A DNA stretch of 64,000 nucleotides from Rufibacter sp. LB8 (GCF_014876185.1 NZ_JADALJ010000001.1:3329501-3393500); one strand, 5' to 3'; shown: positions 26,071-34,362, numbered from the stretch's first letter. Program-made: numbers and translations. Notes: generated by a model from the letters alone, not told the origin.

Positions 26071-26151
26071 CCTGTAAAACCCTTGAAAGGCGTATTACCC
26101 GCCTCTTCAGATTTTCAACCTTAAAATTCTTTGCGTACCTTTCTTGCCATC

Positions 26152-26565
26152 ATGGACCTTCAGGAAAAAGCAACTACCCTTACTTATGGCCAAGCCTCTG
26201 TTACGCTTAGCTACAACCTTAACCAAAACTGGATTTACGCCGATTGGATAGGGGTGCACTCGCTGGTGAGCATACAAAAAGGCATGGGCGTGCTGCTGGA
26301 GTGGTTTCAGGAGACGGGCGCCCCCAAGTACCTCAGTGACAACTCCAACCTGGTGGGTGGCTGGGACACTGCCAATGACTGGCTGGCCGAAGAATGGACT
26401 CCCAGAGCCGTTGATGCGGGCATGCGCTACGTGGCCCACGTGCTGGCCCCCGGTTTTTACGGCAAGCTCTCCATGGAAGCCCTGCAACCCCGCCTGGTAG
26501 ACAAAGTGACCATTAGGCTCTTTGAATTCAAGGCAGACGCCGAGGAGTGGTTGGCCAGTCTGTAA
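26152..26565 (+). CDS. STAS/SpoIIAA-like protein, divergent paralog 4
   Basis: About 137 residues from the ATG at 26152 (MDLQEKATTLTYGQASV). It keeps the outline of paralogs 1-3 (tryptophan-glycine strand ADWIGVHS, YLSDNSNLVGGWDTANDWLAEEW in place of LADNRKMKA..W, then RYVAHVLAPGFYGKLSMEAL and a C-terminal ADAEEWLASL) but is diverged and on the opposite strand. The shared position of SDN and of the W-rich helix supports common descent. Function unknown. Confidence 0.75.
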   Translation: MDLQEKATTLTYGQASVTLSYNLNQNWIYADWIGVHSLVSIQKGMGVLLEWFQETGAPKYLSDNSNLVGGWDTANDWLAEEWTPRAVDAGMRYVAHVLAPGFYGKLSMEALQPRLVDKVTIRLFEFKADAEEWLASL

Positions 26566-26633
26566 TCCTCAATTTCCTTCTTATTTCATGTTTAGTTCGC
26601 TTTTACTAGGCCAGGCTCCTGCGGGCGCGTGGG

Positions 26634-26679
26634 TTTCTGTTTTTGCCTTCATTTCCAGAATTGAGGCCTAAAACGGAAA
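26634..26679. repeat. PAL palindrome copy 17
   Basis: TTTCTGTTTTTGCCTTCATTT and GAATTGAGGCCTAAAACGG, 68 bp after the paralog-4 stop. TGCCTTC pairs with GAGGCC. Confidence 0.7.
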
Positions 26680-26818
26680 TCCTGACAAAATGCCATTTTG
26701 GGTGGTAGGGTTGTTTGTCAATCTGTCTGGGTAACGTGGTTTAAAAGCGTGCTCTCTGCCTTGGCACCCGCTTTGCTTTGTGGTACGCAGGTGAACAACC
26801 AGAAAGAGAAGATACCCC

Positions 26819-27199
26819 ATGAAACTGATAAAAGATAAAAAGTTCTTACATAACATAGCGCAGTTCATAGACATCACCAATACGTTGGGTGGTGGTATTG
26901 CGCAACCCCAGGTAAAGGTAGACAAGCGCGAAAAAGGAGCGGTGCTGCAAGTCTTGCTGCCAGGCGTGCACGCCGAACAGTTCCAGGTTACCTTAGATAA
27001 AAACCAACTCACGGTGGCGGCTTTTGTGCAAAGCGAGCCAAACCCGGCCACGCACATCCCGTTGTTCCATCACAACTTTTTGTTGCCGCCGCACATAGAT
27101 TATCAGCGGCTGCGGGTGGAGCATGCAGGGGCCGAGTTGCGGGTGATTATGCCGTATTTGCCCAAAGGCCCACGCGTGTTGCCCATAGAACAGCTGTAA
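26819..27199 (+). CDS. Hsp20/alpha-crystallin-like protein, divergent
   Basis: A 126-residue small heat-shock-like protein. The crystallin core runs from KVDKREKGAVLQVLLPGVHAEQFQVTLDKNQLTVAA to ELRVIMPYLP, with the beta-sandwich pattern and the L-P-G turn, but the usual A-x-x-x-n-G-v-L and I-x-I ending are altered (HAGAELRVIMPYL). It probably buffers unfolding proteins, alone or mixed with the typical Hsp20 encoded 290 bp downstream. The N-terminus (KDKKFLHNIAQFID) replaces the usual variable arm. Confidence 0.8.
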   Translation: MKLIKDKKFLHNIAQFIDITNTLGGGIAQPQVKVDKREKGAVLQVLLPGVHAEQFQVTLDKNQLTVAAFVQSEPNPATHIPLFHHNFLLPPHIDYQRLRVEHAGAELRVIMPYLPKGPRVLPIEQL

Positions 27200-27210
27200 T
27201 TGATTCTTCT

Positions 27211-27238
27211 CCCTGCCAGGTGTCAAAACCTGGCGGGG
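27211..27238. terminator. Possible terminator hairpin
   Basis: CCTGCCAGG / CCTGGCGGG stem with loop TGTCAAAA directly after the Hsp20-like gene; no strong T-run. Confidence 0.4.
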
Positions 27239-27304
27239 AAATAAGTCTCCTGGCCCGCGCGGCCCCCGTGTTCATTGGCGTTGCAGTTTTTCAATTCAAT
27301 TCTC

Positions 27305-27470
27305 TTAGAGCTTGTTTACATTTTGATTTTGTAGGCGAAAAAAGGTAGCAAAAGGTTCTGGCGAAGCGTTTTTTGAGCAGCATAGCAGCGCTATGGTGCG
27401 AGAAAAAGGCAAAGTCAGGTTCTTGTGATGCCTTTTTGCAGCGCAAAAGACAAATTTAAACATGCTCTTA
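27305..27470. repeat. MITE-like long hairpin before hsp20
   Basis: A 165-bp element whose ends are near-inverted (TTAGAGCTTGTTTACATTTTG at the left, its diverged complement ending AAACATGCTCTTAA at the right) and whose interior continues to pair (TTTTGTAGGCGAAAAAAGG against CCTTTTTGCAGCGCAAAA) to a centre GCATAGCAGCGCTATG. It reaches to 18 bp before the hsp20 start, so the hsp20 promoter must lie in or above it. Confidence 0.65.
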
Positions 27471-27476
27471 ACCAAG

Positions 27477-27483
27477 AAAGGAG
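27477..27483 (+). promoter_or_regulatory. Shine-Dalgarno site of hsp20
   Basis: AAAGGAG 5 bp before the ATG at 27489; it decides the start against the upstream ATG at 27462. Such sites are uncommon among the neighbouring genes. Confidence 0.6.
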
Positions 27484-27488
27484 TTGTT

Positions 27489-28052
27489 ATGGCTATCCAG
27501 AGAACAGGAAGCGGCTTTGAGGACTTCATGCCGCAATCCTTCAGCAGTATGTTGGACCGCTTTTTCCAGGATTCAGTGAATTCCAGGGAGCGCATGAACC
27601 GGTTCCAGCCTTTAGTAGACACCTGTGAAACCCAAGACGGGTACCAGATTGACGTGGCCTTGCCCGGTCTCAAGAAAGAAGACATTACCCTAGACGTTAG
27701 GCAAGGGCAACTGACCATCTCCGGTGAACGGCAGTTCAAGAAAGAAGAGAAGGACAAGAAGTACCACCTTATTGAGAGCCAGTACGGCACATTCTCGCGG
27801 TCTTTCCAACTCCCCGACACCATTGACCCGGAGCGCATAGAAGCGGTTTTTGAGGAAGGCATTTTGCATGTGACCGTCCCGAAAGACGAACGCAAGACCG
27901 CCACCCGCCGCATTGAGGTGCGGGACGGCAGCGCCCACACGGTGCAGCTGTCGCAAGACAACACCTTGCGCACCGCCTCTAAAAAGAACGGCACCCCTTC
28001 TTTGAACGGCGAAAAGAAAGAGCCGCAGACGCTCACTCAAAACGGCCAGTAA
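27489..28052 (+). CDS. Hsp20/alpha-crystallin family small heat-shock protein
   Basis: About 187 residues. The ATG at 27489 (MAIQRTGSGFEDF) is preceded 5 bp away by AAAGGAG, a real Shine-Dalgarno sequence, rare in this phylum. The crystallin domain includes CETQDGYQIDVALPGLKKEDITLDV, GRYGTFSRSF-type QYGTFSRSFQLPDTID and AVFEEGILHVTVPK. A charged 40-residue tail follows. It prevents aggregation of unfolding proteins. A terminator follows 20 bp after the stop. Confidence 0.93.
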   Translation: MAIQRTGSGFEDFMPQSFSSMLDRFFQDSVNSRERMNRFQPLVDTCETQDGYQIDVALPGLKKEDITLDVRQGQLTISGERQFKKEEKDKKYHLIESQYGTFSRSFQLPDTIDPERIEAVFEEGILHVTVPKDERKTATRRIEVRDGSAHTVQLSQDNTLRTASKKNGTPSLNGEKKEPQTLTQNGQ

Positions 28053-28071
28053 CGGCTACTTCTTTATAAGG

Positions 28072-28106
28072 AAAGCAGGCTTGGGAATACCGGGCCTGCT
28101 TTTTTG
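28072..28106 (+). terminator. Terminator of hsp20
   Basis: AAGCAGGC / GCCTGCTT stem followed by TTTTTGCTTTTT. Confidence 0.85.
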
Positions 28107-28200
28107 CTTTTTACAGCGCCTACCTCATAAGTGGGCGGGCAACCTGTGATTTTTTCAGGCGTTTTATCAATAGTTTGGCCTTCCTGTACGTTTACATACC

Positions 28201-28956
28201 ATGATCAAGAGAAAACTCACTTTACTCATAATGATAGCCTGGGGAATGGCGGTTAGCAGCGCCTGGGCCCAGGAAATTGGCACCAGCAGTGGCACGCCCT
28301 ATTACGTGGAACTGCACAACGGCGAGCGCGTGTACGCCAGCAAGATACAGTACCGAAGCCCCGTCTTTAAGCAGAATTTCTTTCAGCTAGATGATTCCCT
28401 GAAATACGCCCCGGAGTCTGTAAAGTATTTTTACAACCAGGACGGCTTCTTCGCGCGGCTGAATGCCGGACGGCGCTACAGTGATTTCGCGCAGCGTGAA
28501 CGGGCCGGTAAAGTCTCCACCTATTTTGTGCTGCGCACCGAGTATAACAGCATGGGTCCTGGGTTTGGCATGGGCATGGGCGGCGTGGGAGTAGGAATGG
28601 GCGGCGGCTACGGTTACCCCAGCCAGCGCCGGGTCTATTACTTCTCTAAAGATGATGGTCCGCTGGAGCCCATGAATTACCGCAACCTGCGTACCGCCCT
28701 GGCAGACAACCCCGGAAGCCTGGAAAGCCTGCAGCAATACAAACGCGGGCAGAACATACAGACGGCCGCCTACGTGCTGGGTGCCGGGCTTATCTTTGCC
28801 GGGTTGCAGCAGCAGTTCAAGGGCAATGGCGGCGGCACTTCGCCGTTGCTGTTTGTGGGCCTGGGCGTGACCTTGCTGCCTACGTTGATCAACTTCGGGA
28901 AGAAGGACCGGCTCACCGAGGCCATTGAGGTCTACAACTTTACCCCGTCCAACTAA
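28201..28956 (+). CDS. Hypothetical secreted glycine-rich protein
   Basis: A 251-residue protein with a signal peptide ending SSAWAQ (about residue 24). Two thirds in, a glycine/methionine-rich loop (GPGFGMGMGGVGVGMGGGYGY) splits a beta-rich N-terminal part (YVELHNGERVYASKIQYRSP) from a C-terminal part with two short hydrophobic stretches (AYVLGAGLIFAGL, PLLFVGLGVTLLP) that may be membrane helices. It probably sits in the cell envelope. Family not recognised. Confidence 0.75.
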   Translation: MIKRKLTLLIMIAWGMAVSSAWAQEIGTSSGTPYYVELHNGERVYASKIQYRSPVFKQNFFQLDDSLKYAPESVKYFYNQDGFFARLNAGRRYSDFAQRERAGKVSTYFVLRTEYNSMGPGFGMGMGGVGVGMGGGYGYPSQRRVYYFSKDDGPLEPMNYRNLRTALADNPGSLESLQQYKRGQNIQTAAYVLGAGLIFAGLQQQFKGNGGGTSPLLFVGLGVTLLPTLINFGKKDRLTEAIEVYNFTPSN

Positions 28957-28976
28957 GAAAAAAGTATGCTGCTTAA

Positions 28977-29016
28977 CAGCAGAAAGGGCCAGCGCATGCG
29001 CTGGCCCTTTCTGCTG
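28977..29016. terminator. Perfect 40-bp palindrome, bidirectional terminator
   Basis: CAGCAGAAAGGGCCAGCGC and its exact complement meet at ATGC without a loop, between the convergent secreted-protein and SH3 genes. Likely transcription stop for both. Confidence 0.7.
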
Positions 29017-29035
29017 TAAGAGAGTTTTAGTAGGC

Positions 29036-29347
29036 TTAAAGGCTGGCTCTGGAAGCATCTGCGGCGGCTTTGGCGGCTGTGGCTTTCTTGCCTTTCCTGG
29101 CTTTGAGATACGCGTTGAGCACATACCCGCCTTCGCCGTCAATCTGGACCAAAGACCAGTCACTGTTGAGCTTGCGCACTACTTTGATTTCGTCTTCCAC
29201 GTTCAAGAGGCGCATTACTTCACCTTTAGCGTCTGGCTGACGGTACATTCCTACTTTGTTGGTGTTCACATGGGTGGCGGGCTCTTGCGCAAATACAAAC
29301 ATTACTTGCATTAACAGCATGGCAGAAAGAAGGATAATACGTTTCAT
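29036..29347 (-). CDS. Small secreted SH3-domain protein
   Basis: A 103-residue protein: signal peptide 1-20 (LLMQVMFVFAQ), then a bacterial SH3 fold (KVGMYRQPDAKGEVMRLLNVEDEIKVVRKLNSDWSLVQIDGEGGYVLNAYL) and a basic alanine/lysine tail (KARKGKKATAAKAAADAS). Bacterial SH3 domains bind peptidoglycan or peptides in the envelope. The basic tail resembles those of DNA-binding or cell-wall-binding proteins. The 700 bp upstream hold no gene. Confidence 0.85.
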   Translation of the reverse strand: MKRIILLSAMLLMQVMFVFAQEPATHVNTNKVGMYRQPDAKGEVMRLLNVEDEIKVVRKLNSDWSLVQIDGEGGYVLNAYLKARKGKKATAAKAAADASRASL

Positions 29348-29993
29348 AGCGGTAAAAATAAATTAGGTTAGAAATAAATAACGAACAATTGAAAGTGGCA
29401 CTAAAAGACAAACACAACAGGTTTCACTAAAGAAAAGGGCGCGCGCATAAAGGGCAATAATTGCCTGGTAACTATTTAAGTGTATGTGGTAGTAGGAGTT
29501 TAATTAATAGATGCAGAAATTTTAAAAGAGTTGCTTGGCATAAGAAAAAAACTTCTAAAAATATTCTGCGCTTGGCATTGAATTTTTATTTAGGTTACTG
29601 AATACGTAATCAAAGAATCTTTCAAGTAGATTACAAGCCGCGTGCCAGGTTTTTAACTAACTGTAAACCAATAATTTGCCTCTGTAGTCATGTTGAGCTA
29701 TAGTTCATTTGTGAACACTGTTGTTTTACTTCCGAACGCTTTTAAATTCCTGGTTCAATTCCATGCCATTTAACATAAAACCGGACTGAAAATTTTTATG
29801 TATTTGAATGAAATAAACTCATATAGCACGCCGTTAATTATTGTTTGCATCAATCCCTTATTCCTTGAAAATAGGAGTTATTGACGTGACAAATATAGCG
29901 GCCTAAATTGCCAAAACAGCAGGCGTTTGCTTGATTAACAATTATTTAACCTTGAGCACCTAATCTGTTAAATTCCTTAACATTTGGCGGGTC
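29348..29993. other. AT-rich intergenic region without recognisable gene
   Basis: About 650 bp between the divergent SH3 and GNAT genes. Strongly AT-rich, with no plausible frame over 40 codons, no PAL palindrome and no clear hairpin. It should contain the SH3-gene promoter. It is the longest stretch in the window free of repeats. Confidence 0.6.
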
Positions 29994-30023
29994 TTTGGGC
30001 GTGCCTTCTTCTGTGTATCTTTG
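29994..30023 (+). promoter_or_regulatory. Promoter of the GNAT gene
   Basis: TTTG (29994-29997), 18 bp, TATCTTTG (30016-30023): Bacteroidetes type. It excludes a start codon at 29984 and supports the ATG at 30044. Confidence 0.65.
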
Positions 30024-30043
30024 CTGCTTCATTAGTTGTTGCC

Positions 30044-30475
30044 ATGCACCCTTCCTTACAGATTCATGAAATCACGGACCTCCGGCAGATGCTGGCGCAG
30101 TTCCCGCTTATTCAATACCTGAACCCCAAGATGACGCCGGCCCGCTACCAGGAACTGCTGGAGCAAATGCTGCCGCACCGCTACCACATGGTGGGTGTTT
30201 TTGCCGCCGATGCCTGCGTGGGGTTGTCGGGGTTTTGGCTGGGCACCAAACTCTACAGCGGGCCTTACCTGGAGGTGGACAATTTTGTGGTGCATGAGGC
30301 GTACCGGTCCAAGGGTGTAGGCAAACTTTTGCTGGATTGGCTCACCGCCCACGCCCAAAACCAAGGCTGTGAAACCATGATGCTGGATGCGTACGTGGTT
30401 AACCACGCCGCCCATAAATTCTACCTGCGTGAAGGGTTTGTGATCAAAGGCTTCCATTTCCTGAAAAGCCTCTAG
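30044..30475 (+). CDS. GNAT family N-acetyltransferase
   Basis: A 143-residue acetyltransferase starting MHPSLQIHEITDLRQM. The acetyl-CoA pyrophosphate-binding loop is RSKGVGKLLLDWL near residue 90, preceded by VDNFVVHEAYR (strand 4), and the C-terminal NHAAHKFYLREGFVIKGFHF is typical. It transfers an acetyl group from acetyl-CoA to an unidentified amine. A PAL palindrome follows the stop by 38 bp. Confidence 0.9.
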   Translation: MHPSLQIHEITDLRQMLAQFPLIQYLNPKMTPARYQELLEQMLPHRYHMVGVFAADACVGLSGFWLGTKLYSGPYLEVDNFVVHEAYRSKGVGKLLLDWLTAHAQNQGCETMMLDAYVVNHAAHKFYLREGFVIKGFHFLKSL

Positions 30476-30513
30476 CTTGTTTTGTACTCAGGCAGCAGCT
30501 GCGGTAGGGCTAT

Positions 30514-30555
30514 TTCTGTTTTTGGCTTCGTTTCTGAAAATGAGCCCGAAAACGG
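30514..30555. repeat. PAL palindrome copy 18
   Basis: CTGTTTTTGGCTTCGTTTCTG and AAATGAGCCCGAAAACGG; centre reads TTTCTGAAAA, the reverse orientation of most copies. Confidence 0.75.
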
Positions 30556-30599
30556 CATGCACGCACCCGGCTTCCGCCAGAAAAAAGTAACTTGACCGT

Positions 30600-31292
30600 A
30601 TGAAACCTCTTTTGCTCCTGCATGGCGCGCTGGGTGCCCAGAACCAGTTTGACCCTTTGCTGCCGTTGTTGCCTGCCCAGTTGCCGGTGTACACGTTCAA
30701 CTTACCCGGGCACGGTGGCACTGTTTTGCCGGAAGGTCCTTTTCAGATGAAGACGTTTGTAGCGAAGTTGTTGGCGTGGCTGGAAGAGAAAAACCTGCCC
30801 CCAGTGAATGTTTTTGGCTACAGCATGGGTGGGTACGTTGCCCTGGAGGCCGCCCGGCAGCAGCCAGACAAGTTTGCAGCCCTTTTCACGCTGGCCACCA
30901 AATTTGCATGGTACCCAGAAAGTGCCCGGCATGAAACCAGTCGCCTGAACCCCGAGGTCCTTCAGCAGAAAGTGCCCGCCTTTGCCCAGGCGCTCCAAGA
31001 CCGGCATGCCCCGCAAGACTGGGCCGAGGTGATGCGGAAAACGGCGCAGATGATGCTGGACCTGGGCCAGAACCCGGTGCTTACCCATGAGGCGTTGCAG
31101 CAGATTTTGGTGCCGGTGCGCGTAGCCGTGGGCGACCGTGACCAGATGGTGACCCTGGAGGAAACTCTACACGCTTACCAGAATCTGCCCCAAGCCCAGT
31201 TGCAGGTTTTTCCAGACACAAAACACCCATTGGAGCAAGTACACTGGCCGCAGTTGGCCCAGGCGCTGCTCCATTTTTTCAATTATGCGTAA
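30600..31292 (+). CDS. Alpha/beta hydrolase
   Basis: A 230-residue hydrolase of the MenH/BioH type. The oxyanion region is LLHGALGAQNQF (residues 6-17), the nucleophile elbow GYSMGGY near residue 80, the acid in VGDRDQMV and the histidine in FPDTKHPLEQVHW. Substrate unknown; a role as esterase or thioesterase is possible. Its stop overlaps the RlpA start by 8 bp, so the two genes are translationally coupled. Confidence 0.9.
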   Translation: MKPLLLLHGALGAQNQFDPLLPLLPAQLPVYTFNLPGHGGTVLPEGPFQMKTFVAKLLAWLEEKNLPPVNVFGYSMGGYVALEAARQQPDKFAALFTLATKFAWYPESARHETSRLNPEVLQQKVPAFAQALQDRHAPQDWAEVMRKTAQMMLDLGQNPVLTHEALQQILVPVRVAVGDRDQMVTLEETLHAYQNLPQAQLQVFPDTKHPLEQVHWPQLAQALLHFFNYA

Positions 31293-31701
31293 TTCTATGC
31301 TTACTTTCCCCCGCTTTTTCTCCTTTTTTGGCTTGGCCTTACTGTTGTGGCTAACGTCTTGCTCCGCCAGTAAACCCGCTTTTGGCGAACGTGGCTACAC
31401 CGAAACCGGTAAGGCTTCTTACTACTCAGACAAACTCAAAGGCAACAAAATGGCCAACGGCGACCGCTACCAACCCGGCAAGAAAACGGCGGCGCACAAG
31501 AAACTCCCCTTTGGCACGCGGGTGAAAGTGGTGAACCCCACCAACGGCAAATCTGTGAAAGTGAAAATCACCGACCGTGGCCCGTTTGTGAGCGGCCGCA
31601 TCATTGACCTCTCCAAATATGCCGCCAAAAAACTGGACATGATGGGCGCAGGCGTCACCCCCGTAGAGATGAAAGTGCTCAAACCCGCACGTAAGAAATA
31701 G
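31285..31701 (+). CDS. rlpA: RlpA-like double-psi beta-barrel lipoprotein
   Basis: A 138-residue lipoprotein: signal peptide with lipobox WLTSC near residue 26, then the RlpA barrel ETGKASYYSDKLKGNKMANGD, KLPFGTRVKVVNPTNGK, VKITDRGPFVSGRIIDLS. The catalytic-type aspartate in TDRGPF is present. RlpA cleaves glycan strands lacking stem peptides at the division septum in some bacteria. The SPOR domain of longer RlpA proteins is absent here. A PAL palindrome follows. Confidence 0.9.
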   Translation: MRNSMLTFPRFFSFFGLALLLWLTSCSASKPAFGERGYTETGKASYYSDKLKGNKMANGDRYQPGKKTAAHKKLPFGTRVKVVNPTNGKSVKVKITDRGPFVSGRIIDLSKYAAKKLDMMGAGVTPVEMKVLKPARKK

Positions 31702-31742
31702 CCAAATCCCGTAATTCCCTCTAAAGTTCTCTCCGCAAGATT

Positions 31743-31785
31743 TCCCGTTTTCGGGCTCATTTTCAGAAATGAGGCTCAAAACGGA
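31743..31785. repeat. PAL palindrome copy 19
   Basis: TCCCGTTTTCGGGCTCATTTTC and AAATGAGGCTCAAAACGGA, 42 bp after the RlpA stop. Confidence 0.8.
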
Positions 31786-31803
31786 ATGTCCAGCTTCGGC
31801 TTG

Positions 31804-31840
31804 AAAACAAAATCCCCGGCACAGCGCGTACCGGGGATTT
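31804..31840 (-). terminator. Terminator of the GIN-domain gene
   Basis: AATCCCCGG / CCGGGGATT stem; on the minus strand it is followed by TTTGTTTTC. Confidence 0.8.
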
Positions 31841-31868
31841 CTGTTGTAGAGTTTACAGGAAGCAAGAA

Positions 31869-32573
31869 TTACATTGGTCTCACTTTGCCCATGCCAGAGT
31901 GGTTGATTTTGGGTGATCCTTTGTAGTCCACGCTTACAATGCCGGCGGCGTCTACGTTTAGTTGCTTGGTCACATGCACTTCGGCGTGGCTGGCACCAGC
32001 GGCGTCCAGGGTGAAAACTTCGGTTTTGAGGTCCGCGGCTTTAAAGGTGGAAGCCCCGGCCAGGTCCAGGCGCACGGTTTGGGCTTGTCCGGTTAAGGTG
32101 ATGTTGGTGCCACCGGCCACATCGGCTACAAGTTCTTTCACCTGCAGGGCCATCTGTACGTCTATGCCGCCGGCAAATTCAAACTTCAGGGTACCGCCGG
32201 TAAGCGTGTTGGTGCCTCTCAGTTTAATGCCGCCGGCCAGTCTCAGGCTGTTGAGGTCGCGCACGGTGACGTAGGCTTTGAGGCGCTTGGCGTTTCTGAT
32301 GTTCTTGGAACTGATGCGCAGCACGCCGTTCTCCACCTCAGAGGTAATGCGGGGCAGCACGTTTTCATCGGCCTCCAGTTTCAGGCTTTCGGTGTTGCCT
32401 TGGGTGAGCACCACCTCAAAGCCGCCACTAATGCTCAGGACGGTAAAGGTGCCCACTTGCCTGGTTTGGGTAGAGATTTTTCCGTTGCCTTCTATTTTGT
32501 CATTCTGGGCGAAGCCTGTAAAAGCGCAGGTGCAGAGGAGCAAGGTGAACAGCAGGGCGAAGGTCTTTTTCAT
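31869..32573 (-). CDS. GIN domain (DUF2807) secreted protein
   Basis: A 234-residue protein with signal peptide 1-22 (CTCAFTGFAQ) and a single-stranded right-handed beta-helix-like GIN domain. Short repeats such as LRLAGGIKLRGTNTLTGG, VADVAGGTNITLTG, VRLDLAGASTFKA and LDAAGASHAEV mark the coils. GIN proteins are exported and probably act as adhesins or structural proteins; no enzyme site is expected. It stands alone. Confidence 0.88.
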   Translation of the reverse strand: MKKTFALLFTLLLCTCAFTGFAQNDKIEGNGKISTQTRQVGTFTVLSISGGFEVVLTQGNTESLKLEADENVLPRITSEVENGVLRISSKNIRNAKRLKAYVTVRDLNSLRLAGGIKLRGTNTLTGGTLKFEFAGGIDVQMALQVKELVADVAGGTNITLTGQAQTVRLDLAGASTFKAADLKTEVFTLDAAGASHAEVHVTKQLNVDAAGIVSVDYKGSPKINHSGMGKVRPM

Positions 32574-32687
32574 GGGTTGGTTTCTAGGTTCTTTCTTTCA
32601 TAGATGCAGAAACCACCAGATGGTTGCTTGGCTTGGGTAAGAATTTTTCACGCCACCGCCGGCAAAACCCCACCTCGCGCCGCCTAT

Positions 32688-33713
32688 CTAAAACGCCACG
32701 CTTACCACCAAGCCCAGCGTCAACGTGGTCAGGCCCACCAACGAGTACAACAACAGCACCAGGCCCATATTCCCGAAGGTGCGCAGATTGCTTCTCTTAA
32801 ACACGCGTTTCAAGCCCAGGAACAGGTACAGCAGCCCTAGCAAGAAAAACCAGCCTTCCAGATCCAGCGGCAGGTGCAGAAACTGCAGCAGCAAGTACAC
32901 GCTCATGACCATGAACAGAAAGCTGTGCAGGTGAATGCTGAACATGAGGTGCTCCATGTAAAACCGACGGGCTCTGAAGAACACCAGCTTGAGCACCAGC
33001 GCGAACAGCGGCATAAGCACAAACATCATGATTGACAGATATTTGAGCGCCTTTAAGACCAGTTCTTTTTTAGTTAACCGCTGAAAATCAGCGAATTTCT
33101 GTAAGACCCCGCGCGTAAACCAAGTGTGATTAGTAACCTCAAACGTTGTAAGGGCAGCGTTTAACTGAGCGGTGGAGGCATGCGGCGGAATGCTGTCCAG
33201 CGTTGAAAAATTAATTAGTTCTTCCTGTGAATCTGCCACCAAGAGACTGTCCATCTTGAGATCGTTCTGTTCCAGGTTCCTCCGGAGGGAATCTGTCGCT
33301 TGAGGTCCGGCCTTCACCATGAGGCTGTCTACCTGCATTGGAAACTTTCTTAATTGGCTTCCTAAGACTTGCTCTCCACCTTTAATCTGGCCAACGCGCA
33401 CAGACAGCAGAAAGAAAAACAGGAAACTGATGAACACATACAGCCTGATGGGCGGCACGTAGCCCATGCGCCGGCCGCGGTGGAACTCATTGGTGAGTCT
33501 GCCCGGGTAAAAGAGCAGATACTTGACCGTGGTCCAGAACTTGGAGTCATAGTGTACCGTGCCTTCCAGCAGTTCCAGGGCCACGTGCTGGAACGGCACG
33601 TTCAGGTCATGGTTCTCCTGCCCGCACTTGGGGCAGAAATTATCTGGTTGGGTTTCTGTGAACGCGAATTCGCAATTGGTGCAGACAGGGTATTTCCGCC
33701 GATGCTTGGCCAT
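32688..33713 (-). CDS. DUF3667 zinc-ribbon membrane protein
   Basis: A 341-residue protein. The N-terminus holds a zinc ribbon (CTNCEFAFTE...FCPKCGQ), then the DUF3667 stretch YDSKFWTTVKYLLFYPGRLTNEFHRGRRMGYVPPIRLYVF, a first membrane helix, a soluble loop of about 110 residues, and four or five helices toward the C-terminus. It is an inner-membrane protein of unknown function common in Bacteroidetes. A PAL palindrome lies 80 bp upstream of its start. Confidence 0.9.
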   Translation of the reverse strand: MAKHRRKYPVCTNCEFAFTETQPDNFCPKCGQENHDLNVPFQHVALELLEGTVHYDSKFWTTVKYLLFYPGRLTNEFHRGRRMGYVPPIRLYVFISFLFFFLLSVRVGQIKGGEQVLGSQLRKFPMQVDSLMVKAGPQATDSLRRNLEQNDLKMDSLLVADSQEELINFSTLDSIPPHASTAQLNAALTTFEVTNHTWFTRGVLQKFADFQRLTKKELVLKALKYLSIMMFVLMPLFALVLKLVFFRARRFYMEHLMFSIHLHSFLFMVMSVYLLLQFLHLPLDLEGWFFLLGLLYLFLGLKRVFKRSNLRTFGNMGLVLLLYSLVGLTTLTLGLVVSVAF

Positions 33714-33793
33714 GGCTTAATCTATGACAATATATATAGAACAAGCAATATACCTAATCACGCGCAAGGCGCAAGGAGCCCCCTTTCATTATG

Positions 33794-33833
33794 TCCGTTT
33801 TCAGGCTCATTTCCAGAAACGAGGCCAAAAACG
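33794..33833. repeat. PAL palindrome copy 20
   Basis: CCGTTTTCAGGCTCATTTCC and GAAACGAGGCCAAAAACG, 10 bp past the stop of the minus-strand hypothetical gene. Confidence 0.75.
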
Positions 33834-33843
33834 CAGTAGCTTA

Positions 33844-34362
33844 TCAGGAAGGCTGGGCGCCGTCTAGTCCGAAGGCTAAGGTTTGGTTTGTGCCGGTGTT
33901 GGAGAAAAGTCGCCAGAAATAGGTGGTTTCCTTTTGAATGCCTTGGCTGGGGGCAACGCGCAACACCAGATCAGCGCCCAATGAAATCAGAACCTCCCCA
34001 GCGGGCGAGGCGGTGACTTTTGATACTTTTACATGGGTTTCGCCCTGGCGCACCAGTTCCTGCAGTTTTCGGTCTCTGAGGTTGCTGCCGGGCACCAGCG
34101 GGTCAAAGTCTGGGTTGGCGAGGGCCTGGGCGTCACGGGCAATGGCGGCGTCTTGGTAGGCAATGGCCACTTTGCCGGCTTTCTCCAGTTGCCAGAAACA
34201 GGCTACCTCCAGGGTCCAGGCGCCTACATCCAGAATAAGGCCCTGCGCGTTGGTCACGTGCGCCCGCCCGAAGTGGAAAAACTGGACCTGGCCCAGGCGG
34301 GTGGCCTTGGTGAACGGCAAACCTGGTAAATTCTCTAATTCCTGAAAGGTGTTCTCGCGCAT
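33844..34362 (-). CDS. Hypothetical cytoplasmic protein
   Basis: A 172-residue soluble protein without export signal or membrane segment. It starts MRENTFQELENLPGLPF. Notable stretches are GLILDVGAWTLEVACFWQLEK, DFDPLVPGSNLRDRKLQEL and EVLISLGADLVLRVAP, which look like a mixed alpha/beta fold. I do not recognise a family. It lies alone between two PAL palindromes. Confidence 0.7.
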   Translation of the reverse strand: MRENTFQELENLPGLPFTKATRLGQVQFFHFGRAHVTNAQGLILDVGAWTLEVACFWQLEKAGKVAIAYQDAAIARDAQALANPDFDPLVPGSNLRDRKLQELVRQGETHVKVSKVTASPAGEVLISLGADLVLRVAPSQGIQKETTYFWRLFSNTGTNQTLAFGLDGAQPS

